Positions 1 to 7,314 are shown, counted from the first letter of the stretch. The stretch is DNA of 7,826 bases from an uncultured Kordia sp. (GCA_913054565.1 CAJXHW010000078.1:1-7826), one strand, 5' to 3'. Made by a program: numbers and translations. The notes: generated by a model not told the origin, from the letters alone.

Positions 1-489
1 TTTTTCAAAATCAGTTTTAATAGTATTGTATATTTCTTCAGAAAAGTCAACTAAATCCATTTTGTTTACAGCAACAATAACATTTTTAATACGCAATAAA
101 TTATTGATAAAAAAGTGACGATTAGTTTGTTCAATGACTCCTTTACGGGCATCAATTAATATGATAGCTACTTGAGATGTTGATGCTCCTGTAACCATGT
201 TTCTGGTATATTCTACATGTCCTGGAGTATCTGCTATTATATAACTTTTCTTTTCTGTTGAGAAATATATATGTGCTACATCAATTGTAATACCTTGTTC
301 GCGTTCAGCAACCAAACCATCTGTAGCTAATGAAAAATCTAAGTAATCATATCCTTTCAGTTTACTTGTTTTTTCAATCGCATCTAATTTATCACTGGTT
401 AATGATTTTGTATCATAGAGGATTCGTCCAATTAAAGTACTCTTTCCGTCATCTACGCTTCCTGCTGTTGCTATTTTTAAAACTTCCAT
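1..489 (-). CDS. cysN: Sulfate adenylyltransferase subunit 1 (GTPase), 5' part only
   Basis: This is the GTPase subunit of ATP sulfurylase. With CysD it makes adenosine 5'-phosphosulfate (APS) from sulfate and ATP in the cytoplasm, using GTP hydrolysis to drive the reaction. Translating the minus strand from the ATG at 489 gives 163 codons in frame to the window edge. The G-domain motifs are all present: P-loop GSVDDGKST (10-18), EREQGITID switch I (62-70), DTPGH (87-91) and NKMD (142-145). The stretch DTPGHVEYTRNMVTGAST is typical of CysN/NodQ rather than EF-Tu. The beta-barrel domains, and any C-terminal APS kinase (CysC) fusion, lie beyond position 1 and cannot be judged. The gene follows cysD after 79 bp, an unusually long gap for this operon, and that gap contains a copy of this gene's own start region. 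Confidence 0.96.
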   Translation of the reverse strand, partial: MEVLKIATAGSVDDGKSTLIGRILYDTKSLTSDKLDAIEKTSKLKGYDYLDFSLATDGLVAEREQGITIDVAHIYFSTEKKSYIIADTPGHVEYTRNMVTGASTSQVAIILIDARKGVIEQTNRHFFINNLLRIKNVIVAVNKMDLVDFSEEIYNTIKTDFEK

Positions 490-547
490 TTTTTATATTG
501 TATGCTGTTGCTATTTTTAAAAAGCTTCAGTATTTAATTTTATATTG
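463..547. repeat. Diverged tandem duplication of the cysN start region
   Basis: The 20 bases at 463-482 recur exactly at 503-522, 40 bp away. The similarity continues loosely afterwards: TTTTATATTG occurs at 491-500 and again at 538-547. On the minus strand, the second unit reproduces the cysN upstream AATATAAAA and then a version of the codons for its first nine residues (GAAG..TTTTAAAAATAGCAACAGCA). The upstream copy has lost the ATG and gained a few bases. I read this as a tandem duplication of about 42 bp that copied the cysN ribosome-binding and start region into the cysD-cysN gap and then drifted. The copy has no start codon or open frame of note, so it is probably inert. Confidence 0.8.
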
Positions 548-568
548 ACTTATATTCTTGTTGTAATT

Positions 569-1468
569 CTAGAAATATCCTTGTTGTTTGCGCTTTTCCA
601 TGGCTGCTTCAGAGCGTTTGTCGTCTATACGTGCACCACGCTCAGAAATAGTTGACGCCCTAATTTCGGCAACAACTTCACTAATAGTTTTTGCATGAGA
701 ACTTACTGCAGCTGTACAACTCATATCTCCAACGGTTCTAAAGCGTACCGTTCGTTCTTCGATGTATTCATAATCTTCTCGATACACATGTTCTGATGCT
801 GTCCATATCATTCCATCCCTAAGGAATGTTTTACGTTGATGTGAAAAATATATAGATGGAATTTCTAAAGTTTCTTTTTCAATATAACTCCACACATCTA
901 GTTCTGTCCAGTTAGAAATTGGAAAAATGCGCACGTTTTGCCCATGTTCTATTTGCCCATTTAGCATATCGAATAATTCAGGGCGTTGGTTTTTTTCATC
1001 CCATTGGCCAAAATCATCACGTACAGAAAATATGCGTTCTTTTGCACGTGCTTTTTCTTCATCTCGTCTTGCACCACCAATACAGGCATCAAATTTAAAT
1101 TCTTCTATAGCATCTAATAGGGTAGTGGTTTGAAGCTGGTTTCTACTAGAATATTTACCAGATTCTTCACGTACTTTACCCTGATCAATACTGTCTTGTA
1201 CATTACGTACAATTAATTCTAACCCTAATTCTTTAACTAGTTTATCTCTGAATTCAATAGTTTCTGGAAAATTATGACCAGTATCTATATGCATTAATGG
1301 AAATGGTATTTTAGCAGGATGAAACGCTTTTTGTGCTAATCTTACTAAAGTAATTGAATCTTTTCCTCCTGAAAACAGTAATACTGGTTTTTCAAATTGT
1401 GCCGCTACTTCTCGGATGATATATATGGCTTCGTTTTCTAAAGGATTTATATGTGCTGTATTCTTCAT
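569..1468 (-). CDS. cysD: Sulfate adenylyltransferase subunit 2 (ATP pyrophosphatase)
   Basis: This is the catalytic subunit of the heterodimeric CysDN ATP sulfurylase, which adenylates sulfate to APS. The 299-residue product matches the usual length (the E. coli protein is about 302). The PP-loop SGGKDS is at 33-38, where E. coli CysD has SIGKDS. It is followed by PFPLMHIDTGHNFPE (55-69), the signature GGARRDEEKARAKER (131-145), a KNQRPELF segment and the C-terminal KRKQQGYF that closes most CysD proteins. The ATG at 1468 puts the conserved IIREVAA segment at residue 17, as expected. It lies 72 bp after cysH and 79 bp before cysN, all on one strand with no promoter seen between them, so it is probably co-transcribed with both. 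Confidence 0.97.
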   Translation of the reverse strand: MKNTAHINPLENEAIYIIREVAAQFEKPVLLFSGGKDSITLVRLAQKAFHPAKIPFPLMHIDTGHNFPETIEFRDKLVKELGLELIVRNVQDSIDQGKVREESGKYSSRNQLQTTTLLDAIEEFKFDACIGGARRDEEKARAKERIFSVRDDFGQWDEKNQRPELFDMLNGQIEHGQNVRIFPISNWTELDVWSYIEKETLEIPSIYFSHQRKTFLRDGMIWTASEHVYREDYEYIEERTVRFRTVGDMSCTAAVSSHAKTISEVVAEIRASTISERGARIDDKRSEAAMEKRKQQGYF

Positions 1469-1494
1469 TTTAGTCTAAATTATTCTCTGTTTAT

Positions 1495-1517
1495 TTTGAC
1501 GACATTATAGTGTCAAA
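1495..1517 (-). other. Small inverted repeat in the cysH-cysD gap
   Basis: On the minus strand TTTGAC (1517-1512) can pair with GTCAAA (1500-1495), and two more pairs (AC/GT) form if one C is bulged. The element lies in the 72-bp gap between the cysH stop and the cysD start. No U-tract follows, so it does not look like an intrinsic terminator. It might be an mRNA-processing or stability hairpin. The stem is short and may be chance. Confidence 0.3.
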
Positions 1518-1540
1518 TAATGCTATTGTATTGCTGGCGC

Positions 1541-2173
1541 CTATGAGTGTATGCCACACTCTCTATTTTCTAATGCCTTTGTAGGATCGAAATACTTAAA
1601 CTCATTAGGTAAATTGTATTCCTTTAAATAGGCGTCTAATTGCTCATCTGACCAATGGTAAAATGGGCTTACTTTTAAGATGCCATCTTTTGAAAAACTG
1701 AAAATGTCTAAACGGTCTCTTAATGTAGTTTGTCCTTTACGTAGGTTGGTAAACCAGACATCAGGCTGGTGCTTATTCATTGCTCTTTTAAAAGGTTCTA
1801 ACTTTACTTGTTCAGTAAACAATTGATGGTTAGGATGGTTAATTTGAGGGATGCCTATAGTAACATCTCTATGTGCCGTTGTTTGTTTTGGTACGTACAG
1901 ATCGATGTTAAGGTTTAACGTTGAAATTAGTTCTTCCGCATGTTTATAGGTGTTTGGTGTGTTGTAGCCTGTGTCACACCAAATCACAACTAAATCTTTT
2001 ACTAGTGTAGAAGTAGCATGTAAAATACTTGCTTCATAAGGTCTGAAGTTTGTAGTTACCACTGGTTTGTTTGCAAAACTTAATACCCATGAAACAATTT
2101 CTAAAGGTGTTTTATTAGCAAATTCAGTATTGTATTTTTTTAATATATCTTCTTTATTTTCCATTCTAGTCAT
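1541..2173 (-). CDS. cysH: CysH-family (P)APS reductase without Fe-S cluster cysteines
   Basis: This is a phosphoadenylyl- or adenylyl-sulfate reductase, which releases sulfite from activated sulfate using thioredoxin or glutaredoxin. The 210-residue product (E. coli CysH is 244) has the PP-loop region VVTTNFRPYEASILHA (38-53), IWCDTGYNTPNTYKHAEEL (64-82), the reductase segment VWFTNLRKGQTTLRDRL (129-145) and the catalytic C-terminal motif ECGIH (C206). Its only cysteines are C66 and C206. It therefore lacks the paired cysteines that ligate the 4Fe-4S cluster of most bacterial APS reductases. By motif it is PAPS-type, but cluster-free APS reductases are known (moss APR-B), so the substrate is open. 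The start may be the ATG at 2173 or the one at 2164; the PP-loop is intact either way. It precedes cysD by 72 bp. Confidence 0.93.
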   Translation of the reverse strand: MTRMENKEDILKKYNTEFANKTPLEIVSWVLSFANKPVVTTNFRPYEASILHATSTLVKDLVVIWCDTGYNTPNTYKHAEELISTLNLNIDLYVPKQTTAHRDVTIGIPQINHPNHQLFTEQVKLEPFKRAMNKHQPDVWFTNLRKGQTTLRDRLDIFSFSKDGILKVSPFYHWSDEQLDAYLKEYNLPNEFKYFDPTKALENRECGIHS

Positions 2174-2214
2174 TTATTCTTGATTGCTCATTATATAATT
2201 TTATTTCCCCCATT

Positions 2215-2454
2215 TTATTGTATTCCATGCCCGTTCATGGAAAAATACAGCACCATTTTTGAAACTAACTCTATAGCCCCAATAGAAAAAGCTAATGCTA
2301 ATGTTCCGGTTATAAACCATGATATTAAAATGGTATCCAATGTTCCAATAACTCTCCAGCTAATTGTTTTTATAAGACTCCTTTTGATTTTTTCTTCTGA
2401 TTGGTTCAATGTTTTTTCATTTGAACTACTTTTTATTAAAGTATCTAAAATCAT
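2215..2454 (-). CDS. DUF2061 small membrane protein, C-terminus frameshifted
   Basis: The 79-residue product of unknown function matches the DUF2061 family: a charged N-terminus, then SLIKTISWRVIGTLDT (26-41) leading into two predicted membrane segments (about 33-50 and 51-71). After LYF (69-71) the frame reads SMNGHGIQ and stops. Adding one T to the five-T run at 2245-2241 changes the end to FHERAWNTIKWGK with a stop at 2203-2201. This is very close to the HER-W-N-I-K/R-WG-K ending I know for the family. The gene therefore appears to carry a one-base deletion, a sequencing error, or a site read by -1 slippage (UAU UUU UCC). It is the first gene after the cys promoter and precedes cysH, so a role near sulfate uptake or assimilation is inferred from context only. 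Confidence 0.8.
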   Translation of the reverse strand: MILDTLIKSSSNEKTLNQSEEKIKRSLIKTISWRVIGTLDTILISWFITGTLALAFSIGAIELVSKMVLYFSMNGHGIQ

Positions 2455-2475
2455 AATAAATTAGTTTCTATATAA

Positions 2476-2496
2476 TCCCTATCGGATTAATAGGGA
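2476..2496 (-). promoter_or_regulatory. Inverted repeat at the cys operon transcription start (candidate operator)
   Basis: TCCCTAT (2476-2482) and ATAGGGA (2490-2496) form a perfect 7-bp inverted repeat around a 7-base spacer. It starts about 8 bases downstream of the -7 box at 2504-2511, so it covers or directly follows the likely transcription start. This placement suits a repressor operator or a 5'-end mRNA hairpin. No regulator gene lies in the window, and I cannot assign the motif to a family. Confidence 0.45.
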
Positions 2497-2503
2497 ATTG
2501 GTG

Positions 2504-2533
2504 CAAATGTATGAATGTTTTATTCATGAGCAA
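2504..2533 (-). promoter_or_regulatory. Bacteroidota-type promoter of the DUF2061-cysHDN operon
   Basis: On the minus strand TTG (2533-2531) is followed after 19 bases by TACATTTG (2511-2504), an exact match to the Bacteroidota primary sigma consensus TAnnTTTG with permitted spacing. It lies about 50 bp before the DUF2061 start and downstream of the metZ terminator, so the sulfate-assimilation genes can be transcribed independently of the methionine operon. Confidence 0.75.
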
Positions 2534-2595
2534 TAATTTTCAAGGAAACTTTTTTGTAAAAACACAAAATGTGTTGACATTCTATGTTGGTTTCG

Positions 2596-2648
2596 TTTCA
2601 ATAAAAAGTTGGTGTTTAATTAAGATTCAAACCAACTTTTTATTGAAA
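2596..2648 (-). terminator. Terminator of the metX operon (18-bp perfect hairpin)
   Basis: The 18 bases at 2596-2613 are exactly complementary to 2631-2648, with a 17-base loop. On the minus strand the GC-containing core GTTGGT/ACCAAC is followed directly by TTTTTATTG, as in an intrinsic terminator. The A-run in the other arm makes it potentially bidirectional. It lies 25 bp after the metZ stop and upstream of the cys promoter. Confidence 0.8.
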
Positions 2649-2673
2649 GTATTTCTACTGTCAAGAAGTGTTT

Positions 2674-3843
2674 TTATACTCTTAAAGCTTGTGATAAATC
2701 ACTGATGATATCATTTACATGTTCTAATCCTACAGAAACACGTACTAAACCATCGGTAATACTAACCTCAAGTCTTTCTTGTGTAGCCAGTTTGCTATGA
2801 GTAGTAGATGCTGGATGTGTTACAATAGTTCGTGTGTCGCCTAAATTTGCAGAAAGAGAACACATCTTTAAAGCGTCTAAAAATTTCTTTCCAGAATCAA
2901 TTCCTCCTTTTACTTCAAAGGCTACAATATTCCCACCTAGTTTCATTTGTTTTTTTGCCACATGATACTGTGGATGAGACTTTAAAAATGGATATTTAAC
3001 CCAATTCACATGTGAGTCATTTTCTAAAAACTTGGCTACTTTTAATGCATTTTCACTATGTTTTTCTAATCTTAACGCTAAAGTTTCTAAACTTTTAGAC
3101 AATACCCATGCATTAAACGGTGATATTGCGGGCCCCGTATTTCTCGAAAATAAATAAACTTCTCTAATTAGCTCTTTTTTTCCTACTACAATCCCTCCTA
3201 AAACACGCCCTTGACCATCCATTAATTTTGTTGCTGAATGAATGACTAAGTCGGCTCCAAATTTAATGGGGTTTTGCAAATAGGGGGTAGCAAAACAATT
3301 ATCAATGACTAGTAAAATATTATGTTTTTTTGCAATAGCACTTAAATATTCCAAATCAATAATGTCAACAGCAGGATTTGTTGGTGATTCTGCATACAAT
3401 ATTTTTGTATCTGAAGTAATTAAGGCTTCAATAGTTTCAGGCTTATTGATATCAAAATAACTTGTAGTGATGTTCCAATTTGGTAAGTATTTTGTAAACA
3501 GAGTATGCGTAGAGCCAAATACAGATCGTGCAGACACAATATGGTCTCCTGCAGATAATAACGCGCCAAAAGTAGAAAAAATAGCAGCCATACCTGTTGC
3601 AAAAGCATAGCCAGATTCAGCTCCTTCCATGGCTACAACTTTGTTGATAAATTCAGTTGTATTTGGATTGGTAAATCGACTATACAGATTCTTTTCTTTT
3701 TCTTCAGCAAATGAAGCTCGCATATCTTCTGCATCATCAAAAACAAAGCTAGAAGTTAAGTATAATGGTGTAGAGTGCTCAGCGTATTGTGATCGTTCAT
3801 TTTGCAATCTAATTGCTTGTGTTTCAATATTGTCTGTTATCAT
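2674..3843 (-). CDS. metZ: O-acylhomoserine sulfhydrylase (MetZ-type PLP enzyme)
   Basis: This is a cytoplasmic PLP enzyme of the Cys/Met metabolism family. It probably joins sulfide to O-succinyl- or O-acetylhomoserine to give homocysteine directly. The 389-residue product has YSRFTNPN (54-61, phosphate contacts from the neighbouring subunit), ATGMAA (82-87), DNCFATP (181-187, Asp to the pyridine nitrogen) and HSATKLMDGQGRVLGG with the Schiff-base lysine K206. The HSATK-DGQGR form, the NTGPAISPFNAW segment and the NLGDTRTIVTHPAST ending resemble Pseudomonas MetZ more than cystathionine gamma-synthase. The acyl group it accepts depends on the neighbouring metX product. Only 1 nt separates its ATG from the thrA stop, which implies translational coupling. 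The sulfide would come from the cys operon downstream. Confidence 0.9.
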   Translation of the reverse strand: MITDNIETQAIRLQNERSQYAEHSTPLYLTSSFVFDDAEDMRASFAEEKEKNLYSRFTNPNTTEFINKVVAMEGAESGYAFATGMAAIFSTFGALLSAGDHIVSARSVFGSTHTLFTKYLPNWNITTSYFDINKPETIEALITSDTKILYAESPTNPAVDIIDLEYLSAIAKKHNILLVIDNCFATPYLQNPIKFGADLVIHSATKLMDGQGRVLGGIVVGKKELIREVYLFSRNTGPAISPFNAWVLSKSLETLALRLEKHSENALKVAKFLENDSHVNWVKYPFLKSHPQYHVAKKQMKLGGNIVAFEVKGGIDSGKKFLDALKMCSLSANLGDTRTIVTHPASTTHSKLATQERLEVSITDGLVRVSVGLEHVNDIISDLSQALRV

Positions 3844-3844
3844 C

Positions 3845-6262
3845 TTAAATATTTTTAATTAATCGTAATACATCACCAAAAACTCCTCTAGTAGTTACAT
3901 CAGCACCAGCACCAGCACCTTGAATTACTATAGGTTGCTTGCCGTAGGACTCAGTATAAATTTCAAAAATGGCATCAGATCCTTTTAATGATCCTAATGG
4001 AGAGTTTATTGGTACTGAAACCAATTTAACATCTAAATTACCTTTGTCTTGAGTTAAGTCACCAGATAGTTCACCAATGTATCTTAGAACATGATTTTCT
4101 TTTTGCGATTTTTTAACCACTTCAAATGTAGTATTTAGATTGTCAAGTGTGTTTAAAAAGTCATTACTAGGAATTTCTCTGTATGCCTCTGGTATTAAAT
4201 TTTCAATATTTACATCAGATAATTCATTATGCAAATCTAATTCTCTAGCTAGAATTAATAGTTTTCTTGCAACATCATTACCGCACAAGTCTTCTCTTGG
4301 ATCAGGCTCAGTAAAACCTTTGTCAATAGCTTCTTGTAGAACAGCGCTGAACGGTTTGTTTTCTTCAGAATAATTATTGAACAAATAACTTAAAGAGCCA
4401 GAAAAAACACCTTTTATTTTTGTAATGTTTTCACCTGAATCATGCAACAATTTAATTGTGTCTATTAAAGGTAATCCAGCACCAACATTAGTTTCGTATA
4501 AATAAGATTTATTGTAATTGTTAAGCTCAGATCTTAAGTTTTTATAAAAATTATAAGAAACAGTATTGGCAATTTTATTTGATGAAACAAGATCAAATCC
4601 TTTTTGAACTAATAGCATGTATTGATCAATAAAATCAGAACTAGCAGTGTTATCAATTGCAATTAAATTTTCTAAATGATGTGTTTTTGTATATTTAAAT
4701 AAGGTGTCTAAAGTGTAATTTTCAATTCCATGGTCTTCAAGCTCTTGTTCCCAATTTTCTGTAATTCCACTTTTTTGAAGTATTACTTTTTTTGAATTTG
4801 CTACAGCAAAAATATTTAATTCTATTTGTCTCCTTTTTAAGATGGACGCCTTATTTTTAAGTATTTGATTGATTAATGTACTTCCTACCAATCCTTTTCC
4901 GAAAACTGCAATGTTTATTTTTTTGGATACTCCAAACACTTGACCGTGAATGACATTTACAGCTTTGTTTAGTTGTTCTTTTTTAACAACCAAACCAACG
5001 TTTTTTCCGGTAATTGTATTGTTAAAAAGTAGCGGCGTAATTTGATTTTTAATTAAGGCATTAAACGGTTTATGAAACTCACTTAGTTCTTGCCCAATTA
5101 TTGATATTACTGCAACATCATCAATAATAGCGATGTTGTTAACATCTTTTTTATATAAGTCCGTTTCAAATTCTTTTTCTAATGCAATTAGTGCTTCTGT
5201 GGCTTTGTTAGTATTAATAACTAAGCCAATACCCCTCTCTGATGATCCTTGAGATATGATACTAATGCTAATATTATTTTCTCCCAGGGCTTTAAATATT
5301 CTTGCGTCTATACCAGGTTTTCCTAACAAACCTCGACCTTCAAAACTTAATAAAGCTACATTTTCTAGCACAGATATTGACTTAATTCCTTTAGAAGTAC
5401 TGTTTTTACTAATTAAAGTTCCTTTGTCTTTTGTATTAAATGTATTTAATATCCGTAGTGAAATATGTTTTTCTATTAACGGTAAAATGGTTTTTGCATG
5501 AAGAATGTTGGTGCCAAAATTTGCTAATTCATTTGCTTCACTAAAAGATAATTGCTCAATTTTTTTAGCATCGGAAACTAAATCAGGGTTTGCAGTGTAA
5601 ATACCGTCAACATGGGTGTAACTCTCTACTTCTTTGATATTTAGGTTGTTGGCTATTAATGAGGCTGTGTAGTTGCTGCCGTTTCTACCTAAAGTAGTTG
5701 TATCTCCATTTAGATTGGCTGCTATAAAACCAGTTACAACATAGATGTTGTCATTTGATGATTTTTTAAAAAAGGCATCAATATTTAGTTGTGTTTCTTT
5801 CTCTAAGGTTATTGCATTACCATAATCGCTATTGGTTTTTATAAGCTCTCTTGAATCTACAGATACTGCTTTTAACCCATTCTTTATTAATAGTTTTGTT
5901 ACAGTTTTGGCGGAAAAAATTTCACCATATGCTAAAATTTCATCTTTTACTTTAGTACTATAATCGCCTAAATATTGTACACCTGTAAACAGGTTGTAAA
6001 GTTTTTCAAAATCAATATCCAAGCTATTTGAAGGGTAAGGGAGTAGCTGCTCTTCCTTTAAAGCTTTAAATTGATCATTAAAATTTTGTTTTGATTTTGC
6101 TAGTTCAAGAATGCTTTCTAACTGGTTAGTAGTATTTCCTCTAGCAGAAACAATGATGACAATTTTTGCGTTATTCTTTGATTTTTCAGAAATAATATTT
6201 AAAACTGACTCAATGCCTGTTCCGTTTGCTAATGATTTCCCTCCGAATTTTATAATTTTCAT
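3845..6262 (-). CDS. thrA: Bifunctional aspartokinase / homoserine dehydrogenase
   Basis: This fused enzyme catalyses the first and third steps from aspartate to homoserine. From the ATG at 6262 it has 805 residues (E. coli ThrA has 820). The kinase domain begins MKIIKFGGKSLANG, with GGK where E. coli has GGT, and has TTLGRNGSNYTA at about 189-200. Regulatory ACT-like repeats follow at about 300-445. The dehydrogenase domain starts with the nucleotide-binding VFGKGLVGS (453-461), then VSSNKIAN (K563), YETNVGAGLPLI and GFTEPDPREDLCGNDVARK (catalytic region, K666). The frame stays open upstream to a TTG at 6283 inside metX, but the ATG at 6262, 13 bp after the metX stop, fits family N-termini. 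Lying between metX and metZ under a SAM riboswitch, it probably serves methionine synthesis as MetL does in E. coli. No thrB or thrC is adjacent. Confidence 0.96.
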   Translation of the reverse strand: MKIIKFGGKSLANGTGIESVLNIISEKSKNNAKIVIIVSARGNTTNQLESILELAKSKQNFNDQFKALKEEQLLPYPSNSLDIDFEKLYNLFTGVQYLGDYSTKVKDEILAYGEIFSAKTVTKLLIKNGLKAVSVDSRELIKTNSDYGNAITLEKETQLNIDAFFKKSSNDNIYVVTGFIAANLNGDTTTLGRNGSNYTASLIANNLNIKEVESYTHVDGIYTANPDLVSDAKKIEQLSFSEANELANFGTNILHAKTILPLIEKHISLRILNTFNTKDKGTLISKNSTSKGIKSISVLENVALLSFEGRGLLGKPGIDARIFKALGENNISISIISQGSSERGIGLVINTNKATEALIALEKEFETDLYKKDVNNIAIIDDVAVISIIGQELSEFHKPFNALIKNQITPLLFNNTITGKNVGLVVKKEQLNKAVNVIHGQVFGVSKKINIAVFGKGLVGSTLINQILKNKASILKRRQIELNIFAVANSKKVILQKSGITENWEQELEDHGIENYTLDTLFKYTKTHHLENLIAIDNTASSDFIDQYMLLVQKGFDLVSSNKIANTVSYNFYKNLRSELNNYNKSYLYETNVGAGLPLIDTIKLLHDSGENITKIKGVFSGSLSYLFNNYSEENKPFSAVLQEAIDKGFTEPDPREDLCGNDVARKLLILARELDLHNELSDVNIENLIPEAYREIPSNDFLNTLDNLNTTFEVVKKSQKENHVLRYIGELSGDLTQDKGNLDVKLVSVPINSPLGSLKGSDAIFEIYTESYGKQPIVIQGAGAGADVTTRGVFGDVLRLIKNI

Positions 6263-6275
6263 AGTTATAGTATGG

Positions 6276-7262
6276 TTAAGCAACCACGGTATTTGAGTTA
6301 AAAATAGTGTGTAATAAAACGTTTAACTGCTCATGTTCTATTAAAAAAGCATCATGACCATGGATTGATTGTATTTCAGCATAATGCACATTGTGTTTTA
6401 CTTTTGATAGGCTTAAAAAGGTTTCATTATTTTCATGAGCAGTAAAAAGTAAGTCGCTGTTAATACCGATAATGAAAATGTTTGACTTGATTGCCGAGGC
6501 TACTTCTAAAAACGTGCTTCTCCCTCTTGTAATATTTATTGTACTTAACAAGTGGTTTACAAGTTTATATGATGTTACTGAAAAGCGGTTTTTGAGTTTT
6601 GTGCCATGATGTAGTAACCAACTTTCCACATCAGTTGTATGTGTTATTTTATTTATACTTCTGTTAAATTTTGTATTATATGACTCTGGAGTTCTGTATA
6701 AATTCATGGCATGAACTCTAGCATCATGCACAGGGTTGGTTGAATTGTTTAAAATTAATTCTTGAACTTTAGTATTTGCAACAACCCAATCTGTTGATTT
6801 CCAGTCAGCAGCAATTGGTATTAAATTTTCGATGTAGTCTGGGTATAAAGCTGCTAATTCCCATGCAATTCCACCTCCAATTGAACCTCCAATTACCGTA
6901 TGTAGTTTTTTTACGTTTAAATAATTTAAACCAACTTTAAAAAGTTTAGCAATATCTCTAGCTGTAAAATCGTTATAGTTTTTAATTAAATATTCGCCAA
7001 CCCCATTACCAGGAATATTAAAAGCAATCACGCAGTATTTAGAAGTATCTATTAATTTTTTGTTACCAACAATAGATCGCCACCAGCCATTTTCTCCAGA
7101 AACATGGCTGTCACCTGTTAGAGCATGATTTACGAGTATTGTAGGTGAGGTATTTATTTTTTTTCCAAAAGTTTGATAAGTTAATACTATAGAGGCGTAA
7201 GCTTTTCCGCGTTCAGTTATAAATTGAGGTATTTCTAGATGTTGTATTTCGTCTTGTTTCAT
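6276..7262 (-). CDS. metX: Homoserine O-acyltransferase (MetX family)
   Basis: This alpha/beta-hydrolase-fold enzyme acylates homoserine with acetyl-CoA (or succinyl-CoA), the committed step of methionine synthesis. Visible motifs are NHALTGDSHVSG (45-56, oxyanion region), FNIPGNGVGEY (81-91), the nucleophile elbow GGSIGG (125-130, S127), INSDLLF with the acid D270, and GHDAFL with the catalytic H303. The elbow is GGSIGGG rather than the usual GGSMGG, and at 328 residues it is shorter than classical MetX (about 350-380). A homoserine-acyltransferase-like protein with altered specificity therefore remains possible, but the neighbouring thrA and metZ argue for the real activity. Acetyl versus succinyl preference cannot be read from these motifs. 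It is the first gene after the SAM-riboswitch leader. Only A-rich sequence and a weak GACGG precede the ATG. Confidence 0.93.
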   Translation of the reverse strand: MKQDEIQHLEIPQFITERGKAYASIVLTYQTFGKKINTSPTILVNHALTGDSHVSGENGWWRSIVGNKKLIDTSKYCVIAFNIPGNGVGEYLIKNYNDFTARDIAKLFKVGLNYLNVKKLHTVIGGSIGGGIAWELAALYPDYIENLIPIAADWKSTDWVVANTKVQELILNNSTNPVHDARVHAMNLYRTPESYNTKFNRSINKITHTTDVESWLLHHGTKLKNRFSVTSYKLVNHLLSTINITRGRSTFLEVASAIKSNIFIIGINSDLLFTAHENNETFLSLSKVKHNVHYAEIQSIHGHDAFLIEHEQLNVLLHTIFNSNTVVA

Positions 7263-7314
7263 CCGTCTATATTTTTTATTAATGCTAGTATAATTTAGCG
7301 CCCTAATGTTTTAT

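Noticed and set aside
330..548. Plus-strand 72-codon frame, hydrophobic
   Set aside because: It is antisense to the well-supported cysN start, and its leucine/phenylalanine-rich composition is typical of the reverse of an AT-rich gene.
927..1133. Plus-strand 68-codon frame
   Set aside because: It lies wholly inside cysD in antisense, with serine- and cysteine-rich low-complexity translation and no start context.
2180..2464. Plus-strand 94-codon frame
   Set aside because: It is antisense to the DUF2061 gene, whose family match is clear on the other strand.
2511..2705. Plus-strand 64-codon frame
   Set aside because: It spans the metX-operon terminator and the end of metZ and begins within the cys promoter; the translation looks random.
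3420..3608. Minus-strand 62-codon frame within metZ
   Set aside because: It is an out-of-frame shadow of metZ with leucine-rich translation and no supporting signal.
6263..6283. Longer thrA starting at a TTG at 6283, overlapping metX
   Set aside because: The extra residues MLNHTIT are not part of the family; the ATG at 6262 gives the standard MKIIKFGG N-terminus.
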